From positions 1-33,660 of the forward strand of contig JAFTCN010000060.1 in NCBI GenBank assembly GCA_017454675.1: DNA of 33,660 bases. Direction: 5' to 3'. The DNA is from Clostridia bacterium (GTDB lineage: Bacteria; Bacillota; Clostridia; Oscillospirales; CAG-272). The position numbers and the translations under genes are program-made. The notes beneath the pieces were generated by a model. That model had not been told where the DNA came from, did not search any database, and saw only the letters and a list, made by a program, of their open reading frames with translations. Positions within the stretch are counted from its first letter, which is position 1, and each line of letters opens with the position of its first letter. Below are positions 7,560 through 16,312 of this stretch, piece after piece.

Positions 7560-7668
7560 GAGATCCGGCCTTTACCGCGGTTATCTTATGGGTAGTTCTG
7601 TTTTTGTCTTTTTCCTCCCGATCGGCTGGTTCTCATTATCCATATGAGAACCGGCCTTTACCGCGGTT
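7560..7668. repeat. Pair of 23-bp direct repeats around a hairpin
   Basis: GAGATCCGGCCTTTACCGCG... at 7560-7582 recurs with one change at 7646-7668. The second repeat forms part of a 13-bp stem with one wobble (7624-7636 with 7644-7656). The block lies between the lysA stop (7712, minus strand) and the promoter at 7491. As a terminator for lysA it lacks a U-run, so its role is open. No gene is seen in 7492-7711. Confidence 0.6.
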
Positions 7669-7711
7669 TATGTTATTGATCCGCTGTGCTCAGGCGGTAT
7701 GCGGCGGAATA

Positions 7712-9031
7712 TCAGACCTCTCCGCGGAGCAGATCCTCGGGGGTCTGCGCCTTCACGGCGAGATACGCGCCGCCGCTCTTCAGCATAACGACGGGCGGGC
7801 GGCAGACGCGGTTGTAGTTCGACGACATCGAGAAATGATACGCACCGGTCGTCAGGCAGGCGATAACGTCACCTCTTCCGACAGACGGCGGAAGCGGGAT
7901 GTTCTCTCCGATGATATCGCCGCTCTCGCAGCAGCGTCCCACGACAGAGAAGCGTTCGCTGCACTCTTCGTCCGCCTTCTCCGCCGCGATGACGGTATAG
8001 GGCGAGCCGTAGAGCGCGAATCGCGGGTTGTCGGTCATTCCGCCGTCGACGGATACGTATGATTTATATCCCGGGATGCGTTTGACCGAACCGGCGGTGT
8101 AGAGCGTCATTCCGGCGTCTGCCGCGATCGCCCTGCCGGGTTCGATCGCGACGCGCGGCAGCGGGAGACCCCTTTCCGCGCACCGCTCATTCATCGCGGC
8201 GGCCATTTCGCCGATGATCTCTCCGGGATCGCAGGAAGGCTGGTCCTCAACGTATCTCACCCCGATGCCTCCGCCGAGGTCGATGATCTTCGCGGTGTAC
8301 CCCAGGGCGTCGCGCATGTCGGCAGCGAAGTCAGTCATGATCCGCGCGGCACGGACGAAGGGGTCGGCGGTGAATATCTGCGAGCCGATGTGGCAGTGGA
8401 AACCCGCGAGCTCGAGGTTGCGCAGCGAGAGCGCGAGCCTCGTCATCTCCTCCGCGCGGCCGGTCTCTATCGCCGAGCCGAATTTGGAATCGACCTGCCC
8501 TGTCCTGACTGCCGCGTGCGTGTGCGGGTCGATCCCGGGGGTTATCCGCAGCAGCACCTTCTGTCTTATGCCCCTCTCCGCCGCGGCGACCGCCAGAGCG
8601 AACAGTTCCTCGCTGCAGTCGACGACGAAATACCCGACTCCGCGGTCCATGGCGTATGCTATGTCGGCGTCGGTCTTGTTGTTCGAGTGGAAGAAGGCGT
8701 TCGACAGATCGAAGCCGGCCGCCTGCGCCGCGGCGATCTCGCCGCAGGAGACGACGTCGGTGCCGAGTCCCTCGGAGCCGGCGATCCTGTACATCTGCCG
8801 GAACGCCGCCGCCTTCGAGGCATAGAGCACGAAGCCTCCCTCTCCGAAGGCGCGCTTTACCGCTGACACGAATCTCCGGCAGTTCGCGCGGAGCCTGTCC
8901 TCGTCATAAAGATAGACGGGTGTGCCGAACCTGCGTGCAAGCTCCCCGCAGTCCTGTCCGGCAAATCTAAGCCTTCCGTCCTTCACCGTGACGTTCTCGC
9001 AGATCACGGTACGTTCTTCACATTCTTTCAT
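7712..9031 (-). CDS. lysA: Diaminopimelate decarboxylase
   Basis: 439 residues. It makes L-lysine from meso-diaminopimelate, the last step of the DAP pathway, in the cytoplasm. The fold-type III PLP enzyme pattern is complete. The pyridoxal lysine lies in LYASKAAAF (Lys73); HCHIGSQIF, the glycine-rich GGGIGVRY phosphate-binding loop, IEPGRAI, and the C-terminal CESGDI and TGAYHFSMSSNYN motifs follow. Length fits the family. CGGAG lies about seven bases before the ATG. It begins 21 bases after the TadA-Mpg stop codon, so it is the last gene of the CPBP - TadA/Mpg - lysA operon. Its neighbours have no metabolic link to lysine. Confidence 0.95.
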   Translation of the reverse strand: MKECEERTVICENVTVKDGRLRFAGQDCGELARRFGTPVYLYDEDRLRANCRRFVSAVKRAFGEGGFVLYASKAAAFRQMYRIAGSEGLGTDVVSCGEIAAAQAAGFDLSNAFFHSNNKTDADIAYAMDRGVGYFVVDCSEELFALAVAAAERGIRQKVLLRITPGIDPHTHAAVRTGQVDSKFGSAIETGRAEEMTRLALSLRNLELAGFHCHIGSQIFTADPFVRAARIMTDFAADMRDALGYTAKIIDLGGGIGVRYVEDQPSCDPGEIIGEMAAAMNERCAERGLPLPRVAIEPGRAIAADAGMTLYTAGSVKRIPGYKSYVSVDGGMTDNPRFALYGSPYTVIAAEKADEECSERFSVVGRCCESGDIIGENIPLPPSVGRGDVIACLTTGAYHFSMSSNYNRVCRPPVVMLKSGGAYLAVKAQTPEDLLRGEV

Positions 9032-9052
9032 GATGAAACTCCGTTTATTGTT

Positions 9053-10153
9053 TTATCCGTCCCACTTTCCGCCTGGCGGATCCTCCGCGGCGTCCGGGTC
9101 CAGCCTGAACCGCCACAGCTTCCGCCTGTCGGCGTCGGAGGCATAGTCGATCCCGACCCTCGGCAGCGCCGTGAGCCTTATCCGGCCGTGATCCTCCTCT
9201 CCGCACCCGTACCGCGGCGGAAGCTCTATCCAGAGCGTGTCCGAGAGGAGCATGTCGCCGCCGTTCAGCTTCCTGTCGATCCCGAAGACGGAAGTGAGCC
9301 TTCCCGGCCCCGCGGCCGAAGGAAATCCGGAGTCGCGGAGGAGCGAGCCGTCGGCGCCGCGCAGGATGAGGCTGTCGGCGCCGCGTATGAGCACCGCCTG
9401 CGCCTCGTCCTTTTTTCCGGAGACTATATTGAGCATGCTGTGTATGCCGTAACAGAGATAGACGTAGACCGTGCCTCCGCGGCTCCACATGACGCGGTTG
9501 CGGTCGGTCTTGCCTCTGTGTGCGTGAGAAGCGGTGTCACCGGTGCCCATATAGCATTCGGTCTCGGTGATCCGCCCGCGCAGGACGCTGCCGTCGCCCT
9601 GCCGTCTGCACAGAATGCAGCCGACGAGGGCGGGGGCGAGGATCTCGCCGTCCTGTTCAAAAAAAGCTCTGTCGGGACGGGCTCCTCGCGTACGCTCCCT
9701 TGCTTCGCGGCGCCCCGCGAAGAAATCCTTCAGCAGCGCTCCGCATTCTTCGGCCATAAATCCCCCGCGGACCTTCATACCGCCTCCGAAAGCGGAGTTC
9801 AGGTCGGTCCCGGAGCCTCCGAGAGCCCCTGAATTCGGCTCGGGGGCGCCGTACACTATCCCGTCGAGCCTAGCGGCCATCGCCGCGCCGGCGCACATGG
9901 GACACGGCTCGAGAGTGACGTACATGACGCATCCCGGAAGCCTCCAGCCGCGGAGGGCGCCGCATGCCTCCTCGATCGCCGAGATCTCGGCGTGGCGGAC
10001 CGCCGAACCCGACGCCTCGCGGCGGTTCATGCCGCGGCCGACGATCGCTCCGTCCTTTACTACGACTGCCCCCACGGGGACGTCGCCGTTCTCTCCCGCC
10101 AGGCGGGCGAGACGCAGCGCCTCCTCCATGAAAACGGCTCCGGTCAGATCCAC
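9053..10153 (-). CDS. Fusion: tRNA adenosine deaminase (TadA) + 3-methyladenine DNA glycosylase (Mpg/AAG)
   Basis: 366 residues from the GTG at 10153, chosen because AGGGGAGG lies eight bases before it. A GTG at 10201 overlapping the upstream stop is possible but lacks such a site. Residues ~5-150 are TadA: the zinc/proton-shuttle HAE (54-56) and PCPMC (83-87), which convert A34 to inosine in tRNA-Arg. Residues ~161-359 are an alkyladenine glycosylase: LVGCILCRR, TETECYMG with the catalytic Glu, DTASHAHRGKTDRN, TVYVYLCYGIHSMLNIV and AVLIRGADSL. It removes alkylated purines from DNA. Both active sites look intact and no frameshift is visible between them. The upstream gene is the CPBP protease, lysA follows. 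The two are normally separate proteins, and the coupling of tRNA editing and DNA repair has no evident biochemical reason. Confidence 0.88.
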   Translation of the reverse strand: MDLTGAVFMEEALRLARLAGENGDVPVGAVVVKDGAIVGRGMNRREASGSAVRHAEISAIEEACGALRGWRLPGCVMYVTLEPCPMCAGAAMAARLDGIVYGAPEPNSGALGGSGTDLNSAFGGGMKVRGGFMAEECGALLKDFFAGRREARERTRGARPDRAFFEQDGEILAPALVGCILCRRQGDGSVLRGRITETECYMGTGDTASHAHRGKTDRNRVMWSRGGTVYVYLCYGIHSMLNIVSGKKDEAQAVLIRGADSLILRGADGSLLRDSGFPSAAGPGRLTSVFGIDRKLNGGDMLLSDTLWIELPPRYGCGEEDHGRIRLTALPRVGIDYASDADRRKLWRFRLDPDAAEDPPGGKWDG

Positions 10154-10197
10154 GGCATCCGCCTCCCCTTTCAATTCCGCCTTCCCCGTCTTCGCGT

Positions 10198-11160
10198 TCA
10201 CAGCAGCGACATTATCACCGCAAGTCCTCCCTCGGCGACCGACACGGCGGCGAAGACGATGACGGTGGGAGCGAAATAGAGCCTCGGGACATTGACGTAA
10301 TGCGGCATCTCTTTCACTGCGTGCGGCACGGCCCCGCCGTCTGAGAGCACTCTGCCCTTCCTTCTTATTATCAGTACCGCGGCCGCGGCAAGTCCGGCTA
10401 TCAGCACGGCGGCTTCAAGGAAGCTCCCCGCGAGCGAGGCCGGCTCAGGGCCGAGAAATGCCCGGAACCATTCGTCGGGTATCGACATCATGTTGTTGAA
10501 CAGATGCATGAAGGTTCCCGGCCAGATCGAACCGCTGCCGGTATAGGCCAGCCCCAGCACGATGCCGGCCGCGAAAGTATAGAAAAACTGCTGGAAATTG
10601 GCGTGCATCAGCGCGAAGAGCAGCGCCGAACCGATGACGGCGGTCTTTTTGCCGTAGGGCAGGAGCTGCGAGCAGATGCAGCCGCGGAAGAGGAACTCCT
10701 CGCAGAACGCGGGGACGAGAGCGGTCTGCAGGAACGCGGAGACTATGTCTGTCGGGTCGTGTATCGCCGTATCCTCGTACACGCCGGAGAAATCGATGAA
10801 CGAAACGAACAGCGAATTGAGATACGCCGCCCCGTATGTTATGCCTATCCCGGCAATGACGACAAGGACGGTGTCGATGCCGCCCGCCGGCCGCAGTCTC
10901 ATCGGCTCGCGCGCCTCCCCGGGGATGAGGATCATGAGCAGCGCCGCAGCGCATATAAAAGGCGCGGCATACCCGAACGCCGTGATGAATTCGGAGAGCA
11001 GGCGTCCGCCGGTCCCCCTCTCTGCAAGGTCATCCGCCAGGGCATACGAAATCATGCCGCACAGGATCATAAGTCCCGTGTGGACGAGCATTACTGCTCC
11101 TATCTTCATCATAAGGGATCTGAAGCTTCTCGCGTGATCCAGGTAAGGTCCGCCGCTCAA
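10198..11160 (-). CDS. CPBP family intramembrane metalloprotease (CAAX/Abi)
   Basis: 320 residues. About eight hydrophobic segments carry the three CPBP motifs: EEFLFR (154-159), the FxxxH-type FALMH (His186), and HLFNN (219-223). These build the glutamate/histidine active site within the membrane. Family members process prenylated or other membrane proteins, or give immunity to self-made bacteriocins. There is no bacteriocin gene nearby, so a role cannot be given. The start is probably the TTG at 11160, with AGGAG eight bases upstream. It is the first gene of an operon with the TadA-Mpg fusion, whose alternative GTG start overlaps its stop. I see no strong promoter in the 57 bases after the preceding terminator, so readthrough from the MsmX gene may contribute. 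Confidence 0.85.
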   Translation of the reverse strand: MSGGPYLDHARSFRSLMMKIGAVMLVHTGLMILCGMISYALADDLAERGTGGRLLSEFITAFGYAAPFICAAALLMILIPGEAREPMRLRPAGGIDTVLVVIAGIGITYGAAYLNSLFVSFIDFSGVYEDTAIHDPTDIVSAFLQTALVPAFCEEFLFRGCICSQLLPYGKKTAVIGSALLFALMHANFQQFFYTFAAGIVLGLAYTGSGSIWPGTFMHLFNNMMSIPDEWFRAFLGPEPASLAGSFLEAAVLIAGLAAAAVLIIRRKGRVLSDGGAVPHAVKEMPHYVNVPRLYFAPTVIVFAAVSVAEGGLAVIMSLL

Positions 11161-11210
11161 TTCATGTCTCCTGTGTCACGGCCGTGAAGGCCGCATTTTT
11201 TCTCCGTAAT

Positions 11211-11242
11211 CCACAAACCCCGCCGTGGATTCCACGGCGGGG
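11211..11242 (-). terminator. Intrinsic terminator after the MsmX/UgpC gene
   Basis: CCCCGCCGTGGA (11218-11229) and its exact complement (11231-11242) form an 11- to 12-bp stem with a tiny loop, starting 23 bases after the stop codon on the minus strand. The downstream U-tract is short (TTTG), so termination may be partial, consistent with the CPBP operon following on the same strand. Confidence 0.65.
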
Positions 11243-11264
11243 AAAATGATGCTTTTTCGAGCCG

Positions 11265-12380
11265 TCAGTGGATGATGACGCGCTCGGTGTCCTTGTCGAA
11301 GAAGTGCATGCGGGAAAGATCGAATGCGACTTTGATTGTGTCGCCCGCACGCGATGTCGATCTCGAGGAGACCTTGGCGACCAGATTGACCTCGCCGATG
11401 ACGAGATGCAGATGGATCTCGGCGCCCATAAGCTCGGTCAGGTCAACGTAAGCCTCGCACTGGCTGTCCTCGGGGATCGAGTTCATGAACATCGGCTCGT
11501 CATGGATCGACTCGGGTCTGATGCCGGCGATGACTTCCTGTCCGATATAGTCCTTGAGCTCGGGAGCGTTGGCCTTTTCGGCAGGCAGCTTGAGCGACTT
11601 GTCCTCGAACTCGAAATAAACGTCTTCGCCCTTCTTCTTGAGCGTGCCGTTTATGAAGTTCATCTGAGGAGTTCCGATGAATCCCGCGACGAAGATGTTG
11701 CAGGGGCTGTCGTAAAGGTTCTGAGGAGTATCGACCTGCTGGATCAGACCGTCTTTCATAACGACGATCCTCGTGGCCATCGTCATAGCCTCGACCTGGT
11801 CGTGCGTAACGTAAATGAATGTGGTCTGTACGTTCTCGTGCAGCTTTGTGAGCTCGGCTCTCATCGATGCGCGCAGTTTCGCGTCGAGGTTCGACAGAGG
11901 CTCGTCAAGAAGGAAGACCATGGGTTTGCGGACTATGGCGCGTCCCAGAGCGACACGCTGTTTCTGACCGCCCGACAGAGCCTTCGGCTTTCTGTCGAGA
12001 AGGTGTGTTATGTCAAGTATGCGGGCCGCTTCCTCAACTCTGCGCTTGATCTCCTCCTTCGGGGTCTTGCTCAGCTTGAGTCCGAATGCCATGTTCTCGA
12101 AAACGGTCATGTGAGGATAAAGAGCGTAGTTCTGGAAAACCATCGCTATCTTTCTGTCCTTCGGAGCCACGTCGTTGACGAGCTTGTCGCCGATGAAGAG
12201 TTCGCCTTCGGTGATCTCCTCAAGTCCGGCGATCATACGGAGCGTCGTGGTCTTGCCGCAGCCGGAAGGGCCGACGAGCACGAGGAACTCCTTGTCCTTG
12301 ATGTCGAGGTTGAAATCGGAAACAGCGGTAACACCGCCCGGATATTTCTTGTAAATGTGCTTTAACGATACGCTTGCCAT
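11265..12380 (-). CDS. msmX: ABC sugar importer ATPase, MsmX/UgpC type
   Basis: 371 residues from the ATG at 12380, which has GGAGGATC upstream. The frame extends 28 codons further but without a site. Walker A GPSGCGKTT, Q-loop VFQNYALYPHM, signature LSGGQKQR, Walker B VFLLDEPLSNLDA and switch THDQVEAMT are all perfect for the MalK/UgpC/MsmK branch. The last ~130 residues form the TOBE-type regulatory domain (ending HFFDKDTERVIIH). In Firmicutes one such ATPase commonly serves many carbohydrate importers. That fits its lone position here, with its own -10 element and terminator and no permease or binding protein nearby. It sits in the cytoplasm, docked to the importers' membrane subunits. The symbol is by family resemblance; ugpC is the other common name. 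Confidence 0.92.
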   Translation of the reverse strand: MASVSLKHIYKKYPGGVTAVSDFNLDIKDKEFLVLVGPSGCGKTTTLRMIAGLEEITEGELFIGDKLVNDVAPKDRKIAMVFQNYALYPHMTVFENMAFGLKLSKTPKEEIKRRVEEAARILDITHLLDRKPKALSGGQKQRVALGRAIVRKPMVFLLDEPLSNLDAKLRASMRAELTKLHENVQTTFIYVTHDQVEAMTMATRIVVMKDGLIQQVDTPQNLYDSPCNIFVAGFIGTPQMNFINGTLKKKGEDVYFEFEDKSLKLPAEKANAPELKDYIGQEVIAGIRPESIHDEPMFMNSIPEDSQCEAYVDLTELMGAEIHLHLVIGEVNLVAKVSSRSTSRAGDTIKVAFDLSRMHFFDKDTERVIIH

Positions 12381-12447
12381 TAATAAGATCCTCCTTGAAA
12401 TGCGCACGAACCGAGCGTATCCGGCCCGTATTTTTTTAACATCATAT

Positions 12448-12453
12448 ATTATA
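12448..12453 (-). promoter_or_regulatory. -10 element upstream of the MsmX/UgpC gene
   Basis: TATAAT on the minus strand, about 70 bases before the start codon at 12380. No convincing -35 box lies at 16-18 bases, so an activator or an extended contact may be needed. The rest of the 12465-12644 gap holds only short imperfect repeats of a GGCTGCCTT type and no gene. Confidence 0.5.
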
Positions 12454-12644
12454 ACGGATTTCACCGAAAAATGGAAGATGGCAAATTTCCGAAAATCGGG
12501 CCTCCGTATTGGTGATATTGCACAAAAATGTCAGCAATTCGGGATTTCTGCGATTTTTGAGGCAGAAAACGTAACTGTGTTTTACCTTTTGACCGTCCCG
12601 GCTTGCCTTTCAGGCTGCCTTGAAGGCTGCTGTCACTGCCGGCT

Positions 12645-14840
12645 TCAGGACTGCTTCCCGGCGCTTCCCTTTTCTTCGGAGTCGAGGACCATCGTCAGCG
12701 AGATCCTGCCGCGCCCGGTGTCGACCCCGATCACCTTGACCTTCACACGCTGACCGACGCTCACCACCTCAAGCGGATGCCGCACGTACCGGCGCGAGAG
12801 CTTGGATATGTGCACGAATCCGTCCTGGTGCACGCCGATGTCGACGAACACGCCGAAGTCGGTGATGTTGCGCACGGTGCCGTCGAGGATCATTCCGTCC
12901 TTCAGGGACGATATGTCGAGGAGGTCCTCCCTGATCTCGGGCTCTGCTGCCTCGCCTCTTACGTCGCGGCCGGGCTTTTCGAGCTCGGATACGATGTCAT
13001 CGAGCGTCGGCCCGCCGATCCCGAGGTCGGCGCACAGCTTAGCCCTGCCTTCCTTCCCTGCCTCCTTGAGTTTCACGCCAAGTCCCGGCAGCCCGCCGCG
13101 GGCGAGGTCGGCCTCGGTGTATCCGAACGCCCTGAGCACGCCTCTTGCTGCCTCGTACGACTCGGGATGCACCGCGGTGTTGTCGAGAGGCTCCCGCGAG
13201 CCCGGCACGCGCAGGAATCCCGCGCACTGTTCAAAGGCCTTCGCCCCGAGCTTCGGCACCTTCATGAGCTGCCTCCTCGACGTGAACTCGCCGTTCTCGT
13301 CGCGGTACTTTACGATATTCACGGCTATCTGTTTCCCTATGCCCGACACGTACGACAGAAGATGGTAGGACGCCGTGTTGAGGTCGACTCCGACCGTGTT
13401 GACGCAGTCCTCGACGACCCCGCCGAGCGCCTCGTCGAGCCTTGCCGGCTTCATGTCGTGCTGGTACTGCCCGACGCCTATCGACTTCGGATCGATCTTC
13501 ACAAGCTCGGCCAGCGGGTCCTGCAGGCGGCGCGCTATCGACACTGCCGAGCGCTGCGTGGCGTCGAAATCGGGGAACTCCTCGGCCCCCGTCTCGGACG
13601 CCGAGTAGACCGACGCCCCAGCTTCCGACACGACGGTATAGCGGCATTCGGGCGCCATGCGGCGGAGCATGCTGGAAATGAATATAACGCTCTCCTTCGA
13701 CGCCGTTCCGTTGCCCACGGCGATGTACTTCACGCCGAACTTCTTTATCGCGCCGAGCATTATCCGCTCGCTCTCCGCCGTCCGCTCCTGCGGCTTCGTA
13801 GGATATACGACCCCCGTCCAGAGCACCTTTCCGGTGCGGTCGACGACGGCCAGCTTGCAGCCGGTCCGGTATCCGGGGTCGAAACCCATGACCGTCATCC
13901 CCTTAAGGGGCGGCTGCATGAGCAGCTGCTTCGTGTTCTCGCAGAACAGCTTTATCGCGCCCTCGGAGGCGGCGTCGGTCAGTTCGTTCCTGATCTCGCG
14001 CTCGACCGCGGGGGCGATGTACTTTGCGTAGGCGTTCTCCGTCGCTTCGGTCATGTATCCGGCCGCCGGACTGTCGGGATCCGTGATGAATCTGTTCGTC
14101 ATGTAGCGGGTGATGTATTCGCCCGACGGCGCCACCGAGACTTTGAGCAGGCCCTCCTTCTCGCCGCGGTTCATCGCGAGGACCCGGTGGGGACGGACGC
14201 GCTTCAGCGGCTCCTCGTGTTCGTAGTACTGCGAGTAGACCGATTCATCCTCCGTCGTTCCCTTCGATACGATGTTCCCGTGCTCGAAGGTCAGCGTACG
14301 GACGCTCTTGCGGCAGGAGGCGTCATCCGAGATCTCCTCGGTTATGATGTCGAGCGCTCCGGCGAGGGCGGCCGCGGCGTCGGGTATCTCCTTCTCGGGA
14401 TCGACGAAATCCTCCGCCGTCTCCTCTATGCTGCGGTCGTATCTTCCGCGCTGTTCCCGGATATACGCGGCAAGCGGCTCGAGGCCGCGCTCCCTCGCGA
14501 CCGACGCCTTCGTCTTGCGCTTCGGCCTGAAGGGGCGGTAGATGTCGTCGATCTCGGTGAGCGTCGCGGCCGCCGCGACTGCCTCTTCGATCTGCGGCGT
14601 GAGCTTGCCCTGGGCGTCGATGAGCGATATGACCTCGGCGCGGCGCTTTTCAAGCCCGCGCAGGTAGGCGAGGCGCTCGGACAGGCCGCGGAGCAGCGTG
14701 TCGTCGAGGCCGCCGGTGACTTCCTTGCGGTATCTCGCTATGAAGGGGACGGTGTTTCCGCCGTCGAGCAGTTCAACGGTCTTCTCGATCCGTTCCTGTC
14801 CTATCCCGAATTCCGATGAGAGGATCTGTTCTATAGTCAT
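12645..14840 (-). CDS. tex: Tex family RNA-binding transcription accessory protein
   Basis: 731 residues from the ATG at 14840. A GTG two codons upstream, closer to AAGGA, is an alternative. Tex architecture is complete. It has a helical N-terminus (EQILSSEFGI..., VPFIARYRKE), the YqgF RNase H-like core (VMGFDPGYRTGCKLAVVD), tandem helix-hairpin-helix region (LLSYVSGIGKQIA...EFTSRRQLMKVPKLGAKAFEQ), and a C-terminal S1 domain (GTVRNITDFGVFVDIGVHQDG...). Known homologues bind nucleic acid and affect transcription and stress or toxin expression; a precise activity is unsettled. It lies between the alpha/beta hydrolase (14 bases upstream) and the MsmX gene. Length is near the family norm. Confidence 0.93.
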   Translation of the reverse strand: MTIEQILSSEFGIGQERIEKTVELLDGGNTVPFIARYRKEVTGGLDDTLLRGLSERLAYLRGLEKRRAEVISLIDAQGKLTPQIEEAVAAAATLTEIDDIYRPFRPKRKTKASVARERGLEPLAAYIREQRGRYDRSIEETAEDFVDPEKEIPDAAAALAGALDIITEEISDDASCRKSVRTLTFEHGNIVSKGTTEDESVYSQYYEHEEPLKRVRPHRVLAMNRGEKEGLLKVSVAPSGEYITRYMTNRFITDPDSPAAGYMTEATENAYAKYIAPAVEREIRNELTDAASEGAIKLFCENTKQLLMQPPLKGMTVMGFDPGYRTGCKLAVVDRTGKVLWTGVVYPTKPQERTAESERIMLGAIKKFGVKYIAVGNGTASKESVIFISSMLRRMAPECRYTVVSEAGASVYSASETGAEEFPDFDATQRSAVSIARRLQDPLAELVKIDPKSIGVGQYQHDMKPARLDEALGGVVEDCVNTVGVDLNTASYHLLSYVSGIGKQIAVNIVKYRDENGEFTSRRQLMKVPKLGAKAFEQCAGFLRVPGSREPLDNTAVHPESYEAARGVLRAFGYTEADLARGGLPGLGVKLKEAGKEGRAKLCADLGIGGPTLDDIVSELEKPGRDVRGEAAEPEIREDLLDISSLKDGMILDGTVRNITDFGVFVDIGVHQDGFVHISKLSRRYVRHPLEVVSVGQRVKVKVIGVDTGRGRISLTMVLDSEEKGSAGKQS

Positions 14841-14854
14841 TTTCACTGATGTCC

Positions 14855-16252
14855 TTACTGTTTTTTCTGACCTGCCTTCTTTTCCGCGGCGGAAGCGTCT
14901 GCCGCGCCGGAAACCTTCTCTCCGGCCGTTGTCCCGGCTTTTTCAGCCGTATTCCCGGCTTCGTTTCCGGCTTTTTTAGCCGATTCTACGGGTTTCCTTC
15001 CGGCTTTCTCTTCCGTTTCGTCCGCTTCGACGGCTTTTTCAGCCGTTTTCCCGGCCTCGTTTCCGGCGTCTTCAGCCATGCTTTCGGGCTCTTCCGGGGC
15101 GGTCTCCGCCCCGGCATGCTCCGCTCCGGCGTCATCCGCTCCGGCCGTTCCGTCTTCCGGCGTCGCGGCCGCGGCGGCCGCTGCCTTCTCCTCCGCCTCG
15201 GCCGCGGCGATCTCGGCCGGCGACTTGATCCGGGGCTGCGGCGTCACGCCGTCGAACTCTGCGAAGAAGTCGAACAGCGCGCGATGGTAGCCTTCGGGGT
15301 CGACGTAATGACTCAGTCCGTGCTCGGCTCCCGGCACGATGAACAGGCGCTTCGGCGCGCGGCAGGCCTTGTAGTTCTCGTATGTCATCGAGACGGGAAC
15401 GAAGCTGTCGTCGGTGCCGTGCGCGAAGAACACGGGGATATTGTTGCGGCTGAGTATATCGGTCGTCGAATACTCGCCCGGATCGACGCCAATGCGCTGC
15501 TTGCACAGCTGCTTGTACAGCGCGCTGTCGTAGAACATGTGGAGATTATCCTGCATAACGTGCTTCCAGATCGCGTCGGGCGAGGTGAATCCGCAGTCGG
15601 CGAGCACTCCGTGGACCCTGTCGGGCAGATCGAGGCCGGTGGCCATGAGGACGGTCGATGCGCCCATCGAGACGCCCGCCAGGTAGATCGGGAGCTCGCC
15701 GGGTATGCTGCCGATCGCCCACCTGACCCATTCGAGGCAGTCTTCCCGCTCGAGGATCCCGAAGCTCATGTTCTCCCCGCCGCTGTTGTTCTGCCCGCGC
15801 TGCTCGCAGTATACGACGTCGCATCCGCCTTCGTACCACTCGTCGGCCACGGTGCCGAAGTCGCGCGACCAGGAGGCTCGCCAGCCGTGCATGGCGATTA
15901 TTATGCGTTTCGGCGACGGGCAGCGCCTGTAGTGCGCGACGAGGTCGATGCCGTCCCGCGACGTGATCTTTATCTCCTCGCATCCGCCCTCCTCCTCGAG
16001 CTTCTTAGCCGCCGTCTCGAGGTCGAGAACGACGTCGTGGTGCTTTTCGGAGGCGGAGATCATGCGCTTGACGCGGGTTACCGGCTTCGGCTCCTCGCGC
16101 GAGAATGCGACGTTCATGAGGAACTTCACCATCGCGGCATACGCCGCGCCGAGCGCGGCGATGGCGACGGTCACGAGCGAGCCCACGAGGTAGGGGTTGA
16201 CTCTGCTTTTCTTTTTCGGTTCAAATACCTGTCTCAGATCGAATTCTTTCAT
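14855..16252 (-). CDS. Membrane-anchored alpha/beta hydrolase with Ala/Glu/Lys-rich tail
   Basis: 465 residues. A basic N-terminus and a single membrane helix (21-46) anchor the protein. A serine hydrolase domain follows: MHGWRASW oxyanion region (121-128), nucleophile in GVSMG (Ser195), acid around Asp281/282 in HGTDDSF, and His311 in AEHG. The layout matches cephalosporin-deacetylase/prolyl-oligopeptidase-like esterases of unknown substrate. From about 345 to the end lies a ~120-residue low-complexity tail rich in A, E, K and G. It contains a near-repeat, AGKTAEKAVEADE and AGNTAEKAGTTAGE, and imperfect DNA repeats underlie it. No clear Shine-Dalgarno is seen before the ATG. It sits 60 bases after the DUF4838 gene, so the two may act together on a carbohydrate ester, which is inference. 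Confidence 0.8.
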   Translation of the reverse strand: MKEFDLRQVFEPKKKSRVNPYLVGSLVTVAIAALGAAYAAMVKFLMNVAFSREEPKPVTRVKRMISASEKHHDVVLDLETAAKKLEEEGGCEEIKITSRDGIDLVAHYRRCPSPKRIIIAMHGWRASWSRDFGTVADEWYEGGCDVVYCEQRGQNNSGGENMSFGILEREDCLEWVRWAIGSIPGELPIYLAGVSMGASTVLMATGLDLPDRVHGVLADCGFTSPDAIWKHVMQDNLHMFYDSALYKQLCKQRIGVDPGEYSTTDILSRNNIPVFFAHGTDDSFVPVSMTYENYKACRAPKRLFIVPGAEHGLSHYVDPEGYHRALFDFFAEFDGVTPQPRIKSPAEIAAAEAEEKAAAAAAATPEDGTAGADDAGAEHAGAETAPEEPESMAEDAGNEAGKTAEKAVEADETEEKAGRKPVESAKKAGNEAGNTAEKAGTTAGEKVSGAADASAAEKKAGQKKQ

Positions 16253-16312
16253 GGTCTTAATCTGTTTCTTTGCTTTTGCCTGCTGTTGACGTTTGATCCG
16301 CGCCGCTCCGGC

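Noticed and set aside
11172..11205. Hairpin followed by TTTTTT on the plus strand
   Set aside because: No plus-strand gene ends here. The stem is only about five base pairs and lies in the leader of a minus-strand gene.
12777..14819. 680-codon open frame on the plus strand across tex
   Set aside because: Antisense shadow of a conserved gene. High GC removes stops in this frame. No ribosome binding site or recognisable protein.
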